NCBI GenBank assembly: GCA_047495785.1
Contig: JBLDXI010000017.1
Coordinates: 3,472,001-3,536,000, forward strand
Reading direction: 5' to 3'
From: Lepidodermella squamata
Lineage: Eukaryota > Gastrotricha
Length of the DNA: 64,000 nt
The stretch's first letter is position 1; each line of letters starts with the position of its first letter. The notes beneath the pieces are model-generated. The model searched no databases and was not told where the DNA came from. It saw only the letters and a list, made by a program, of their open reading frames with translations. Shown here one piece after another: positions 24,178-37,414 of this stretch. A program made the position numbers and the translations under genes.

Positions 24178-27100
24178 ATGTGGTTTTTGAAGTTTCCAAG
24201 GGCGATTCCGAGGGCTGCAACAAAATCGTTTTTGCTTCCGTAAGTAGAATTTAATTGATAATTATCGATTTCTAGGTTTGTCATCCAGGGCTCGTTGCGC
24301 GTCGTTAGCTGTGAATGCAGCATCGCGTCAGCCAGCGGCATCTGATGGTTTCGGCAACACTAGACAATCCTTAGTGACGCTCGATAGAGAACTGCGCCGT
24401 TTTGGTAGAATCAGAACAGATCATTACACTAGTGCTCTCAATGACGCTGTTGAGCAAAGTAGGATTATTTTGTTATATTTCTATCAATTGCTATATACTA
24501 TATATCAACCATCAGAATTCCTGACTGCTCAACATGCAGTTCTTTTGCTGCGGTCTCTTGGATCAGCGCTATCTGATGAGCCTCCTAACGTTCGCGTCGA
24601 TTTGGCAAAATCTTTGTGGAGACAATTAGAAACCCTAGGTAAGAAAAGATGCATTGACTATTATTTTACAGATTCAATTCAATTCATCTTCATTAAGGAG
24701 TTAAACCTGACGTCGGCCTATTCAATGCTTTGCTGCAGGTTAACTATTAATATTCAATTCCTACCTTATCCATCAATCTCTAAATTTAAGACTTACATCG
24801 AAAACGACCATTTTGAGCAGCCGTCTGTTATTTTGGAAAAAATGAAAGCGGCCAATGTCACTCCGAACAAGGTGACTTATCAGCGCATCATCGGCCTATA
24901 TTGCCTGAAGGGTGACATAAACGCAGCCAGGTATGGTATTTCTAAAAATTCATTGAAAATTTATTAGCATAAATATATATTTAGCACTGTGCTCAATCAC
25001 ATGAAAAGCGAAGGACATCCCGTTAACGAGTCACTTTTCGCTCATCTTATCCATGGACACATAAGAGCAGGGTTTGTATTTTGAGGATTATTAATTACCT
25101 TGTCCCAAGAACAACTTTCCATTTTTCAGAGATGTTTCAGGCGCTAAGTCTATTTTCGAAACGATGAGGTTCGTGGGGTAAATTTTAGATGTAAGATGAA
25201 GGTCACTAACTAGGCTGCATTTCCAACATTAGAAAAGCTGGCATTGAACCAACCGCTTCGAGTTTCTCGATGTTGATGCTTGGATTTGCTGAACGTGGCG
25301 ATCTCGAGGCGATCGCAAGTGCAAGAAAGCTGGCAGGTGATTCCAATTGCCTCCTACTGCCCCGAGACTTCGTACCAACGATTATATCGCTCGCGAAACA
25401 TGGTCATTCTGATAAAATTCCCAACATTTTGGAGCTTATTACCAATCACGTTGGATACAATCGTGACATGATGGCAGCAATTTTACAGCTGTGTTCGATG
25501 AAAAAGTTCAACGAGGCCATTAATATTTTTTGGACTTTGAGACGGCCCAGCCCTTCGGCTGCTTCCAGTCTTGATGAGGTTTCAAGCGGTCAGCCTAGAG
25601 AGACTCAAGATTATGACGCTTTAGCGTCTCAGGCTTCGCCCATGTTGTTTGGCCGATTTCTAGTCAGGTCGTTGATTAAACATCGCGCACCTGTTGATAT
25701 GGTCGTTTCAACAATGGAGCAAATGCGTCAGAAAAGCATTAACAGCGACACATCGCTAGATGCAGCTCGCATAGCTGCCGAGTTTGGCAGAGTTGACCAG
25801 CTCCGAGAATGGTTTAAGCGGGTCAGGTCAGATGGACTTGTCAAGCCAACTTTACGTCAACATATGTTCTGGCCTATTTTCCGAGCCCTTGCTAGAACTG
25901 AAGGTGTTAAGGTGGAATCTATCGTTGAAATCTTGGATGACATGAAGGTAAATTCTATACGATTTGATTATCTGGTTTATTGAAATACGTATTGTAGTCG
26001 ATGAATGTCAACTTCGAAAACAACAGTTTTGTCACTATTCATGAATTCATCCTACCAGCTTTTGCTCGCGCAGTTGGCGGGGACAAAAATCTGGCGGCGT
26101 CTGTTGGTGGCTCTGATGCTGGAGTTCTCGCAAAGTTGGAAGTTGCCGGCTATCAGCCTGAGCATGTTTCGTTCTCGTGGTTGGTTTACCTAGTAAAGCA
26201 AGGTTTGACAGAAGAGGCGAAGGCACATCTGTCTAAGCAGCCAAAAATGCTTGTCTCACCGGCTTATTTGTGTGATTATTTGGCTGGACTACTGCGATCC
26301 AGCGAAGCCACGTTGAAACCTGTCGCCGAAATTCTTTCACTGTTGGAGAAGAACAAAAACATCGAAAACCCTGACACTGTTGAGCAGCTTGTCGGTCGAA
26401 CCTTGATTGAAGCTATTTTCGCTCGCAGAAGCACGGAATGGCCAACTAGCGTCATCGACACCTTTGCCAATGCTAGTCTGAAACCGTCAGCTGGTAGCGT
26501 GAGAGCTGCTCGCGGTGAACTTGAACGTCGCAATAGTTCCAGCGAGCTGTTGTCCCGTCTCGACAAAATCTCGATTGCCAAACCTCAGCAGGCCACTAGT
26601 AGGACTAACGAAAGATCCAGCCAGCGCACTCGACCTACAGCCACATCTGCTGTTTCCGGTAAATTCATTTAAAAATTGATCGAAATTCAGGACTAATGAC
26701 GTATTTAGATGACGAGTCTGCTATGGGAGATGACGAGGCAGAAGAGCTGAGTAAAATGACAGCTGAGCAACTCGAATCTGCCCTGGCCAAGGCCAAGGAG
26801 TCTCAAAAACCAACACTGCGGGTAGAGAAATACCTCTTGATGCGGTATTGTCAATTCGGGGACGTGGAGAAAGCTGAACAGCTTAAAACTAAGGTCTGCA
26901 ATATTTTATTGAATTTAATGATCGAGGTTCTTAACTGTTTCTCTTTAAGCTGGAATCGAGAAACTTCATTTACCCACCTTCAATGTTGCGGGCTCTCTTG
27001 ACGCTGGCTGCTGCTCACAAGCAAAGCCTCCCTGAAGCCATGGCGATGAAGTGAGCTAATTTCAAGTTTTCTGATAATTCAATAGCCATGATTTAATAGG

Positions 27101-29400
27101 GAAAAATTGGAATCAGCCGGTGGACTAGCTTCTCCTGGGGCTGCTATCGACATCGCCGCTCTTCAGGTTAAAGACGGACAATCTGCTGATGCTGTTCTGC
27201 AATCGATTCGCGAGTACGCTGAGAGGCAGTCTTCGATGTTGAGCAAGCGGCAAATGGGTCAATCGATGATTCTGTACAGACCTAGCTCGCGATTGGTTCA
27301 GGCTTTCATCGACAAAGGCCAAAATGCGGACGCGGCGAAGGCCATGTTGGTAAGTTTTGAATGTAATTTGTCCCTACATGATTTAGTTTCTTCGTGTTTT
27401 AGACTTTAATCGAGAACAACTTGATCTCGCCACGCTGTCAAGTACTTGGCGATGCATGCGTTAATGCCTTCATAAAAGCGAAGGATTGGGATGGCCTGGT
27501 TGATTTAGTTGAGACCATGGCGCGCAAGCACAAAACCGTGATTGCTTCGAATGACGTTTTGACTGCACTACTGCAGGCCGGAGACGATCAAAAAGCGAAG
27601 TTGCAGCGATGCATCGAAGCTATGTCGTCTTGCCAAGGAGAAATGGCTACGCTCAACGCCTTAATCGTGAGCCTGGTTGAATGCAATAAGCTGAATGAAG
27701 CTAGGAAAGTCCTTGAAACACCTGGACTCCGAGCGTTACCTCGCTACCTGTCATGGGCGTGTGAAAACTTGGCGGCTAAGGGCAAGCACGATGCTATTTT
27801 CTCTCTCATCAGCGTAGTGCGAGGGCTCTACAACGCAGACATCGAAGACATGTATTTCCGCCTGATTAAGGCGTTCGGCCGGGCTAAAGATGCGAAGACG
27901 TCTGCTGAGCCGGGCTGGAAGAAGGCGCTCAAAGTTTACGAGCGATTCGAGGAAGAATCCGTCCAGCCGAGGCCCCGAACCCTGCGCTACTTGGCTGATA
28001 TCCTCACTGACAGCAACCAGCCTGTACCGTTTCAAGTTCCCCAAGTTGGATCCCGCCAGGATTCTTCCGCCTCGGGTGAATCGAAGCCATCATCGGCGTC
28101 GAGTGCAAGTGATGGCGATGCTTCCATTGCGATTCTTAAACACGTCCGCCGAGCTGTTGAACTGCTAAGCCGCAACCAGGTCGAGGACGTTGTCGCTATC
28201 CGATCCCAACTCGATCGCTCACCCGACTCGGCCGAAGGATCTCAAGGTAATATAAGAGTTTTCTGTACAGTTCTTCGTGTAACATTGTATTATTATTGAA
28301 GATTCTAAGCCTCTTGGAACAACTTTCATGCGTCTGCTGGTTCAACAGCTTATCGACAAACATTCACATGATCTTTTGGTTAAACTGTCATCGTCTCTCG
28401 CATCGTCCGGATCAGTCTCCGATCTTGCATTATTGCGGTAAGCCCACTCGACTAATAGCTTCATTATATAATTGTTGGGTTATTTTCCTTTTAAAAGAGA
28501 CGTTGCTGGCAGCAAAACAAGCCAACCGCTTCCAGACTGGTGCTGGGAGAAACTGAGCGTTGATTTTGCTGCGGCTCACGACAAAGCCGGTCAATTGAAT
28601 AAATATGTTTCAACGCTCCAGTCTGACGGGCTCTCGAGCGGGGACTTGCGCCGTTACTTATCCTCAGGAGCGTTGTCGGTTCTTCACAAATCGAGCTCGA
28701 AAGAAGTGTGGGGTGACGTTGAAAAAGTCATCCGCAAATCAGCTTCGAATATGACGTCTACGTCAGAGGCCGGCAATTCCGTGAATATCGACAACATGAG
28801 TTTACTTAACCGTTTCTGGACCTGCTGCATCTTGAACAAAGACCTCGATCGTGCGAAGCGTTTGGAGAAGGACTTCCCTCAACTGTAAGGGAATTACAGT
28901 TGAACTCTGTTCACTTATTCGAATTGAAATTTTTTAGGTTGGAGCGTCCGCCTCTCGCAGGCATTCTTCGGCAGGTCAAAACGCTGCCTCTGCAACAAGA
29001 TGCTGTGCCAATATTCGATCATCTACTGACTTCCTTCAAGGATAAGTCAAACCATGGTGCCTTTGTTCTCAGCTACGCTCTGCCGATGCTCGCTGCTGAG
29101 GGCCACTGGGACGCTGTGCGTCAACGGGTTACCGCCATGACTACTGCTGGAATTCAGCCGGAAACTTTGCGTCCATTTGCCATTGCTCAACTTCAATCTG
29201 CTGCTGAGCAAAATAAAGTCGAACTGCCCGCGGAACTCGCTCATTTGCCGAAGCAAACTTTACCTGAGAAGACTGAAAATCAAACCGAAAATCGAAAGCC
29301 GAGGGAATCAAGTGATTCATCGAACAAGAATCAGGCCAAGCCTAAACGCGAACGTCAGCCTAAGCAAGCGAAGCAGCCCAAAACTGAGAAATCGGAATAA
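24178..29400 (+). CDS. LRPPRC: LRPPRC-like mitochondrial PPR protein (bicoid stability factor family)
   Basis: LRPPRC is a pentatricopeptide-repeat protein that, with SLIRP, stabilises mitochondrial mRNAs. Sixteen exons join in phase to about 1467 residues (human 1394): 24178-24239, 24289-24458, 24516-24638, 24698-24738, 24791-24930, 24985-25071, 25130-25168, 25233-25947, 25998-26658, 26709-26893, 26950-27050, 27100-27349, 27403-28246, 28302-28437, 28498-28884 and 28938-29400. The N-terminus is basic and lacks acids, like a mitochondrial presequence. PPR helices are clear, for example GVKPDVGLFNALLQ, then ILEKMKAANVTPNKVTYQRI, and RKAGIEPTASSFSMLMLGFA. The last 45 residues form a Lys/Glu/Asn-rich tail. 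The exon 10 acceptor could be misplaced by one in-frame choice. AATAAA is at 29589-29594. The ATG follows acaactgtag by 12 nt. Confidence 0.85.
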
Positions 29401-30115
29401 ATATGTCGAAAAGTGCCATTAATGACTTTTTGGTGGCATAAATATAATCATGTGCTAGTAGATTACGTGATACACGTAGACCCGCGGTGTTAATTTTGTA
29501 TAAAAACGAAAAAAACAACCTGCTTTTAGAAACAACGACAACCCGGAATGTCTTTACGTGCCAAGCCAAAGTGCGTTGTTAGTGCTTCAATAAAATGCTC
29601 AGTTTTGAGGGTGATAATAAAATGGAGGCCTTTTTATTCAATAATAAATGCTTTGGAAAAATAGCTGTAGCAACGATTTTCTTGCGGTTATTCGACCTTC
29701 GTTGGCGCCGCTATTTAGAGACCAGTTTTAGTTGAATTCAGGTCTTATACTCGCTCACAATCCAGCTTGTTTCTCCGTTCATCTCTAAACCTGATGCAGA
29801 AACTGAATTTCAAGTTGAAGATGGTAGAATATACTTGACCAATACAGCCTTTCGATCAAGGTCAGTAAAATAGTTCGGAAACCGTGAACCAGCCCAACCC
29901 TGTCGCACTAGTACTCCTTGGTTTTTCCGGTTTTTCGGTAACTATACTTGTGTTGATCTTATTGCCAGTATTAAATTTGTATGGCAAGCGCTGTCGCCAT
30001 ACGAATATACCTACTAATTTACCCCGTCGTTCTATGAGACATTTTATTGTCATCATTTGAGTCCAATAATGCTTCTTACAGGTGAATAGGTAAATTAAAA
30101 GGGCAAGCTGTGAAT
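29401..30115. other. Intergenic between convergent genes
   Basis: Holds the LRPPRC 3'UTR (AATAAA at 29589-29594) and the 3' flank of the NHL-like gene on the other strand. No gene is seen. Confidence 0.6.
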
Positions 30116-31296
30116 TCATTCGTAACAAATCACACTCTCAAAATAGTTCGCTAAAGCCATCATCTTCTTAGTCACTGGATCCTGTACGAGAACGGCACGA
30201 TCGTGGTAACAGGTAGGCTCTGAGGCCCAAGCTGGTTCGTATGTGTCCTTCGCTCCAGCTTTGAACATCTAAAGTCAGAATTTGTTAATATGGCCAGAAA
30301 GTTACTAGCTATAAACGAATTACTTGCAGCCGGTCGTTTACCGCGTCCGCAACGAGAAGATTGCCACGAATATCAAAGCTCATTTCATGTGGGAAAGTGA
30401 CAGTGCCAAGTAATTTTTCTTCATCGCTCGCATTAGCCAGAATTCCTATAGAAAATCATTCACAAATTGCACGATACTCAAGCTACGACGACTTTACCAG
30501 CATATCTGTAACCGGAATCATCGTCAACCGCGTTTTCGGCTTTAGGTTTGGCTGTGAAAGGCGCTGAGTGAGGGTCTGTGTTAACATAGAGGAAAACACA
30601 AGAGCTTTCCCAGTCACTGACAGCAAGCAAAATCTTGCTATCGCTGGCGCAGTGAATAGCGCAATACCACGGCTCCATTCTCAAGTTTTCGGAATCTCGG
30701 CAATTCAACGATGCGATCATATCAGCACTCACTGGAGTCCCAGAACTGAGACGCCAGATGTCAATAGATCCCTTTTCGTAATTGCAGGTATAAAGAATTC
30801 GCCTCTTCGCGTCAATCGAAATGCCGCAAAATGAGTTGCCGTGGTTTTTTGCGGTGCCAATGAGTGTCTTCAGCTTGAGACCTCCTCTGGAACCCTTTGC
30901 ATCTTCGGCCAAAGCTTGCCTGCTAACTTGATATATCTCCTTGTCACCAGGGCTGTGGAGGATAATGTAAAAATGATCCGTGACTGGATCATAAGCTGAA
31001 TATTCCAATTGGAAACGTTCAACCGGCATATCTTGACCTTCGGGAAGCTTCACTACACCCACCCATTCGGTCGTCGATAAATTTTCATGAGACTGAAACT
31101 GCACGACCAAGTTCAAAATTCAAAATAGGTAGACTGTTCTGAACGTTACCATTATTTCACCGTTTCGGCAAACCACAGCGAGATTAATAGCGCCTGGTTT
31201 CACGGAGCACGGCACGATAGCTTGCACATATGACGGGCCTTTGACTAGGGTCCTGGCGGGCTGGCTACTCCAAGTGAAGTAATCGTGATCAGCCAT
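30116..31296 (-). CDS. NHL-like beta-propeller protein of unknown function
   Basis: Four exons, 31296-31150, 31098-30498, 30445-30324 and 30268-30116, give 340 residues with no signal peptide or membrane span. Exon 2 could instead start at 31092, since both acceptors are in frame. The best signature is near the end: TVTFPHEMSFDIRGNLLVAD followed by AVNDRLQMF, a typical NHL blade. Earlier blades read FCGISIDAKRRILYTCNYEK with GSIDIWRL, and YCAIHCASDSKILLAVSD, suggesting a six- or seven-bladed propeller of a cytosolic or nuclear protein. The C-terminus (YEPAWASEPTCYHDRAVLV) is not familiar. I do not recognise an orthologue; an NHL or SMP-30/lactonase-type fold is the most I can claim. It follows the nephrocystin-3-like gene on the same strand. 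Confidence 0.7.
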
Positions 31297-31979
31297 ACTG
31301 ATCCAAGTGATTTAGAGCGCAAAAAAGGCTTGTGGAGTTGCTTGTATCGCAACTCACCAGTAAAAATCTACCCCGGTAAGCACTAGGTCGTCACTGCATT
31401 TTTCGAAAAGACCACATACCGCGAACTGATAATCAGCGATTGGGCCTATGCATGTTTAGTCGATCAATAGAAACGATTAGTGACAAGCCGCAAAATTTAA
31501 ACCTGGAGTAAGATCTACGCGGCATTGTGGCAATCGATTCATAAATATTAATTGCACAAGTATAACGTGAACTAAGTTGCGAATAATAAATGTCTTATCC
31601 CCATCCCGTATTTGCGTGCTTATTCGTGTTCCCGTCAGTCGTCAATTTCTGATTGATCAGGTTGCAGCACCCCAGGATCCCGCCGCGCCAGCCGTGTTTT
31701 GACGGCGTCCAACCGGTAAAATGTGGCAAAACACAACAAGTGTTGGTACTCCTGAATGGTCAGTTTATTCATTCACCGTGATTAAAAGTGTCACGTCAGC
31801 ATAATACGAATATAAACATAAAAATATAATGATGCTAATGCACTCGAATATCATACATATCACAGAAAAAATAGAAAAAGCACTAAAATTCATGCGGTTG
31901 CTTTGATTATCACAGAAAATGAGAAAGGGTAGTAGCTTGATTGTACTCATTGGAAAGACATGCGATGATAATATAAAAA
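31297..31979. other. Intergenic, 3'UTR of the upstream minus-strand gene
   Basis: Lies between the stop of the nephrocystin-3-like gene and the start of the NHL-like gene. AATAAA on the minus strand is at 31769-31764. The hydrophobic frame 31950-31765 is AT-rich 3'UTR rather than a gene. Confidence 0.5.
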
Positions 31980-34900
31980 TTAGGGGTTTGATAACTGCTT
32001 AACTTGCATACCAGCAAGTGTGAGGTGAGGTGCAAAAAGTTGAACAGCCGTTCGCCACTTCAAACCTTCTGAAATAATGAAATAATTCCGAGCCTCAAAA
32101 ATAGGATGTAATCTCACCTTTGCTTTGGTCATCGCAAAATTTAGCAGCATTAGCTAACAGTTTTGAAGCCATCGACAGATTTCTCTCAGCTGTGTGTCTG
32201 TAACTATTCCTGTTGGCGACCAAACAAGAGGGGGAACAGTCCTCTCGAGCGATGCCTTCAATAGCGAAGTTGACCAGCATCAAGTGGCAAAGTAGGAGAT
32301 TAGCCCAGGCAATAGGCTGGCTGTCGTCCATGTCTGTTCGAATCGTGTCCATGGCATCGGCCAGCAAACCAATAGCAAAACTGATTTTGGATTGTGCCAT
32401 AGCTATACCAGCCAAAGACATTAGCAGGTGGCAACGTAGCACAGATTTCGGCATAAAAAATTCTTCATTCATGACTGTTTTCTGACAAGCAGTCAGTGTA
32501 TTGGTCGATATACTCGATGCAAAATGAACCAAGTCGCTGGTGTGATATAGGATGTGAAGTGTCAAAGGACAGCCCAACATCGCACTCAGGCACTGTGACT
32601 TGAATTCCGAAGGTAATCGACGCATTGGAGATTTTTCAAGCAAAAGAGCACCCAGGTTCATTGTCGCAAGAGGTCCGGGGTTCGCTAAATAGAACGAGGC
32701 GAGCTGAAGCTTCGCTTTTTCTACCATCGCTATCGTTATTGAAAGCTGGCCATGTTCAACCAACCTCAAAAACTGGAAACAAGAAATTTAGATAGTCTCG
32801 AATGCTCGACAGGATAAAACATACCTGACTCCTGAAGTTCAACTTAATTATGCTCGGTATCCCTCCTGAAGATTGAGCAGTCACTTCTGGTGAAGAATGG
32901 GAGACTAGACCGATCGATTCAAGGCCATTGATGAGATTCAGCCACAAGCCAATGGGCAATTTTCCGATCAGGAGAAACATTTCTTCGGGTAAAATGCCGT
33001 ATTCACAACATGCTAAAGTCGATATTGTATCGCAAGTAAGATCAACATTGCCAAGGAATGGAACCCTAGTTACGTGATTCCATAAATCGCGAAGAAAATC
33101 GTCGTCAGTCCGATTATTTACTAGGGCAATGCAGTTTTGCGGGAATTGAATGCTATAGCAAATCACTTTAATTCCCAGAAGAATCCGTAGCATCGATAAC
33201 TCTTTTGAATCTTCGATCCAATTCAAGCACGTCGACTCGAAGTCGGCAGGTGATACCACATTATTGCAAGTTATAGCGCACAGCTTTTTAGCAATCAAGG
33301 GGTATTCCGATTCATGAAGGTTAGCAACTTCCAGTAGTTGTTGAATATCTAAGCCCTCACAAGCAGCCTTCGCCTCGTCGTAAGAACTGGCAGCAACAAA
33401 TAAGACAAAGCGGCACTTATTTTCAATTTCATTCAGCTTAGGTATGAATAACGACAAGAATCTCTTTGAATCGAATGCGCTCTCAAAGTCATCCATAGAA
33501 AATACGAAGATAAGCTGGCCTTTGAAAATATCTGCGAACAGTGAAATACGACGAGAAACCTCAGCGCGCATGTTTTCCAGGCTGATTATGGCATAGCGTA
33601 GAGGTGGGTCCAGCTCGATCATACTGTCCAGCCACCTTACAACTTGTGTCATCGCATCGATAGCGCAATCCTGCTCGTTTAGCGATGAACGAATGCATAT
33701 ATGGCAAACAATGAAATCGGAAGATGACGAAATAAGTGAAAGCCAGCGCATCATGATTAATTCCAATCGAATGGGATCCTGGCATGTAACAACAACGGGT
33801 AATTTTGCCTCGCGAATTGCCAAATTCAGTTGAGACAGGTAAAATGCGTCAGATTGCAACTCTAGAGTTGATGCATCGAATCCAAAAGAAAATACCGGCC
33901 TCCTGATTGCGAATCCGTTGTAAAAATGATGCCCAAGCGATGACAAGACAGCTGGTTTCAAATCAGGCGCAGGTTTCGTTTTTGAAAGGTCGCTTGCAAG
34001 AAAATTAGGCGGAAACGTGAAATTATTGTTGCCTTGCTCATCCACTGTAAACTGGATGACATCAGCGCCAATATGGTTTTGAGGCAAGGCATAACCACCG
34101 TCAGCACCACTCGCTAGATAAAATGCCCGCACTTCACCAACCGATGCAGGTAAAGACCTGATTTCAAGGATGCTATTATCAGCGAAGACAGGTACAACAC
34201 TGAAATTTGTCTCGGTGGCATACATATTCAAACGGAAATCCGCCAGGTTGTACTTGATCAAGTGTTGCAACGCAACCTCGGAAGAATCTGTTGAGCTGAT
34301 GAACAATGCGCAAAGTTTGCTCCGCTCGGCAATTCTAGGTGATTTCAGACTAATCCTACGCGATGGAAACTGCTTTGCTGTAAAAAGGGTGGGCATTTCC
34401 GCGGGAGATGCTGAAGATGCCATTGTCGGGATCCTGCGCATGCCACGCATGGTTTGCGGGTCGTTTTGGTCCGCAGCATCTCCGATTCGTAATTTGCTTT
34501 CGAAAGCACTCGATCTCTTCAACAGCATTTCAGCCTGTGACTTCCAATGCAAGAGGTCAGCTTGCACTTGCGAATATGCAGAACGTAAGGCTTTCAATTC
34601 TCCAATCAGACGTTTGTTCTCCCGCCGAGTTTTCGATAGAAGTACCTTTAAACTTTTGACCTGCGAAACCATTGCATCGTTATCGCCTTCCCTCAATATT
34701 TCATTCGCTGACTCTTCAAAGAAGACAGAATTGTGCAGATCCTGCGAATGATTAGGTACATCGATGGTGTCTACGGGTAGGCTGCTTAGGCTCATTTCTC
34801 GTCTCAATTCAAAGGGAACAGTTAAAATGCCCCCATTGCGATCTCCGAATCGGCCACTTTCACTCTGGCCCTGTTCCAGATGGCCTCCATTTTGCTCGAC

Positions 34901-34996
34901 TTGTTCGTGACTTGGAGCAAGGTTTAATAACAGACAACTGCATTTGCTGCTTTGATCTGAGTCGCGATTCGATTCGCCAGAAAAATTACCTCCCAT
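31980..34996 (-). CDS. Nephrocystin-3-like protein with coiled coil and degenerate NTPase domain
   Basis: Exons 34996-32825, 32772-32118 and 32068-31980 give 971 residues. The start MGGNFSGES fits N-myristoylation, as in nephrocystin-3, a cilium-base protein anchored by its N-myristoyl group. Residues about 95-155 form a coiled coil (SLKVLLSKTRRENKRLIGEL), again as in NPHP3. A middle region resembles the NPHP3 NTPase, but where the P-loop should be it reads LPVVVTCQDPIRLELIMMRW, without GxxxxGK[ST]. A helical C-terminal part (STLACCEYGILPEEMFLLIG and onwards) looks like winged-helix and helical-repeat sequence; clear TPRs are not visible and the protein is shorter than human NPHP3 (1330). The ATG follows ttcttattgtag by 7 nt. 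The name is inference from architecture. Confidence 0.5.
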
Positions 34997-35303
34997 TACA
35001 TCACTACAATAAGAAATGGAAATATAGTTTCTTAAATCTCACAACTTGACTGAAACCGGTCAAATTGAATGTCATATAATATTCACACATTATGACAATG
35101 CCACAAAAATTGAGGCTATAATCATTTATCTCACTCTTGACATTATCAACTCGTTGTTCAAAATAAAACCATACTATTTCCGAATTTCTAGCAATTACAT
35201 AACATCAATGTCGATTCGATATCGCAAGTCCTTACTCGGCTTATTTCATGACGCCAAACAAAAGTTAAGCAAACAAAAAATTGCCGCATTAATTCTCAGG
35301 ACA
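34997..35303. other. Short intergenic between two minus-strand genes
   Basis: 307 bp from the PP5 stop to the nephrocystin-3-like start. No gene is seen. It is AT-rich. A 3' splice-site-like ttcttattgtag ends 7 nt before the downstream ATG. Confidence 0.6.
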
Positions 35304-37414
35304 TCACATTAAGCCGAGCGAAGAAAAGAAAGACGAAAATGCCATGGGTTTGACGTCTGGATGAGACACTGCTTCGAATGTTGTGAACTTCGGCGTACAG
35401 CTGTCGCCCGTTAACGTAATGAAAGCACCCTAATAATCACAAAAAAGTCGACTGGTTTTTGGCAACTAGAAGTAAAAGTTACCTTATTTCCCATTTGATC
35501 GCAGTAATTAGGAGCGGAGAAGACTGGCAGGACACAAAGAATATATATGCCAAGAAGCAATGGCAAAGCAAGTTTACCTGTTATGCATTTACCACCATGC
35601 GCAACTTCGTAGCCATCCTCTTTGACCTAAACGAAATTTGGATAGTTCTTTAAAAAGGGGGAGGATTCTAACCAAAATCCTTACCTCGTGAGAGCGAATG
35701 ACAAAATCTAGCTTATTCAACTTCAGGAATGCTTGCGTAATATCAGGGCCAAATCTTAAACAGAAAACATGAGCTAAACATAAGTGTTGAGTTGGTCAAT
35801 CATACTGCGATGACACTCCTCTCTTTGATGGGGATCTACCGGGGAGAGGTTGTGGATCTGCCCACAAAACGTCGCACATGATACCCGAGTCGGGTGGCTG
35901 CCTGACACGATCGGTCTGAATAAAATAGGATTAAATCAGCAGTCAAATCTCTGACATCTTACCTTCGCGATAGCATCCAAGGTGACGCCATCTTCGCTGA
36001 AGAGGCCACCATGGACGCAGAAAACTCGGTCATTGATTACATGTGCTAATGGCAGGTAACAAAAGCAGTCCGTGAACAGTTCAACCATGTCGCCGGAATA
36101 TTTTGTTTTGACTTCGCCTGAATAACACGGTAAGTGAACCTCAATTACTTTATGACCGTCGCTTACCCTCGAATCCATACATTTGGTTCATATTTTCGGA
36201 TTCGTGATTTCCTCGGGCTAAGAAGAAGTGATCAGGGTATAGCAGCTTGTACGCGAACAGAGTAACTGGAATTGAGAAGAAGCATTACGGCAAATATTCT
36301 TTATATAATCCTTACAGATGCACTCCACCGAAAAAGATCCGCGATCGACAAAGTCGCCGTTGAACAAATACGGATTTTCAGCTGAACAATCAATGATGTA
36401 ATAAAGCATTATCTCGGCAATTAAATATTGCTTACCCGATGGTTTCCCATTCAGCTCGAAAATATGAAGAAGGTCGTAAAATTGACCGTGAACATCACCA
36501 CACACAGTAAACCTTCCTGAGCTTGGAAAATTTATCTTGACAAGCGATGGTAGCTTTTGTAAGTAAGCTTTGACCTGTCAGAAAATAAAAAATAATCAAT
36601 TTGCAGATCCGTATGTAGCAGCAGATAGCAAACATACTTGGAAAATGATCTGATAAGCGAACTTCTTGTGAAGCTTTTTCTGAGCTTTGAAATGGACAAG
36701 CATCTCGTCGACAAAAGACTGCGTAACGCGACCGTCCATCAAACGTGGACCGTCATATGAATCCTCAATCGCTAAAATTAAGAATAGTTTAACGGCAAGA
36801 TTTTACAATATATTAAGACATGCCCATAGCGTCTATCTCAGATTCGGAGACAGTGGGTTTCTTTGATTTGTCCTCTACTGCTATTGCTCTTTCGAAGGCT
36901 TGGCGGCGAACAATTTTCGAGCATTCGTTGTATTTCGATTGAGCATCCTTATCTCGGGGACAGACCTTCACAACAGCCTCGAAGTCCTTGAGAGCCAGTT
37001 TGAATTTCCCAAGAGCCATATAGGCGGTGGCACGACGGTAGTAAGCCTATGACACAATTATTATAACTAATAAATAAATTGTATAAGATCAACCTTGACA
37101 TATTGAGGATCTAGCTCCAGAGCTTTGTTTGCATCAGTCAAGGCGTATCCAAAGCATTCGGTCTTAATGTGTGCAAAGCTTCGGTTAGCATAGTAAGCTG
37201 CAACGTTGGGATTTAATTCGATGGCACTGCTGTACAGTTCTATCGCATGACCATAGTCTTTATCTATCAAATCGACGACATCTCATGTTAAAAGATGAGA
37301 AAAAATGAGGCTGGACTTACTTTTGAAATAATCGTTCGCCTTGTCTTTCAGCTTTTCGGCTTCGGCTAAGCTGCTCTCGGAAACCGCTTCTGGCGTTGCT
37401 TTGTCTGCAAGCAT
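35304..37414 (-). CDS. PPP5C: Serine/threonine-protein phosphatase 5
   Basis: PP5 is the PPP phosphatase that docks on Hsp90 through its own TPR domain. Thirteen exons join in phase to 491 residues (human 499): 37414-37321, 37263-37094, 37046-36824, 36771-36638, 36574-36436, 36381-36316, 36265-36167, 36117-35963, 35915-35806, 35754-35685, 35626-35578, 35523-35483 and 35429-35304. Three TPRs occupy about residues 20-125 ([20 protein letters not shown]). The phosphatase has [39 protein letters not shown], the extended [12 protein letters not shown] and [16 protein letters not shown]. The C-terminus SSLGLM matches the autoinhibitory helix end (QLGMM). The third intron must use a GC donor (ATGG|gcatgt) for the frame to hold. 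All metal ligands are present. Confidence 0.97.

Noticed and set aside
31765-31950. Hydrophobic minus-strand frame of 61 codons, considered as a small membrane protein or last exon of the nephrocystin-3-like gene
   Set aside because: The third exon of that gene ends in phase at a TAA at 31982-31980, and an AATAAA follows in this region; it fits 3'UTR.
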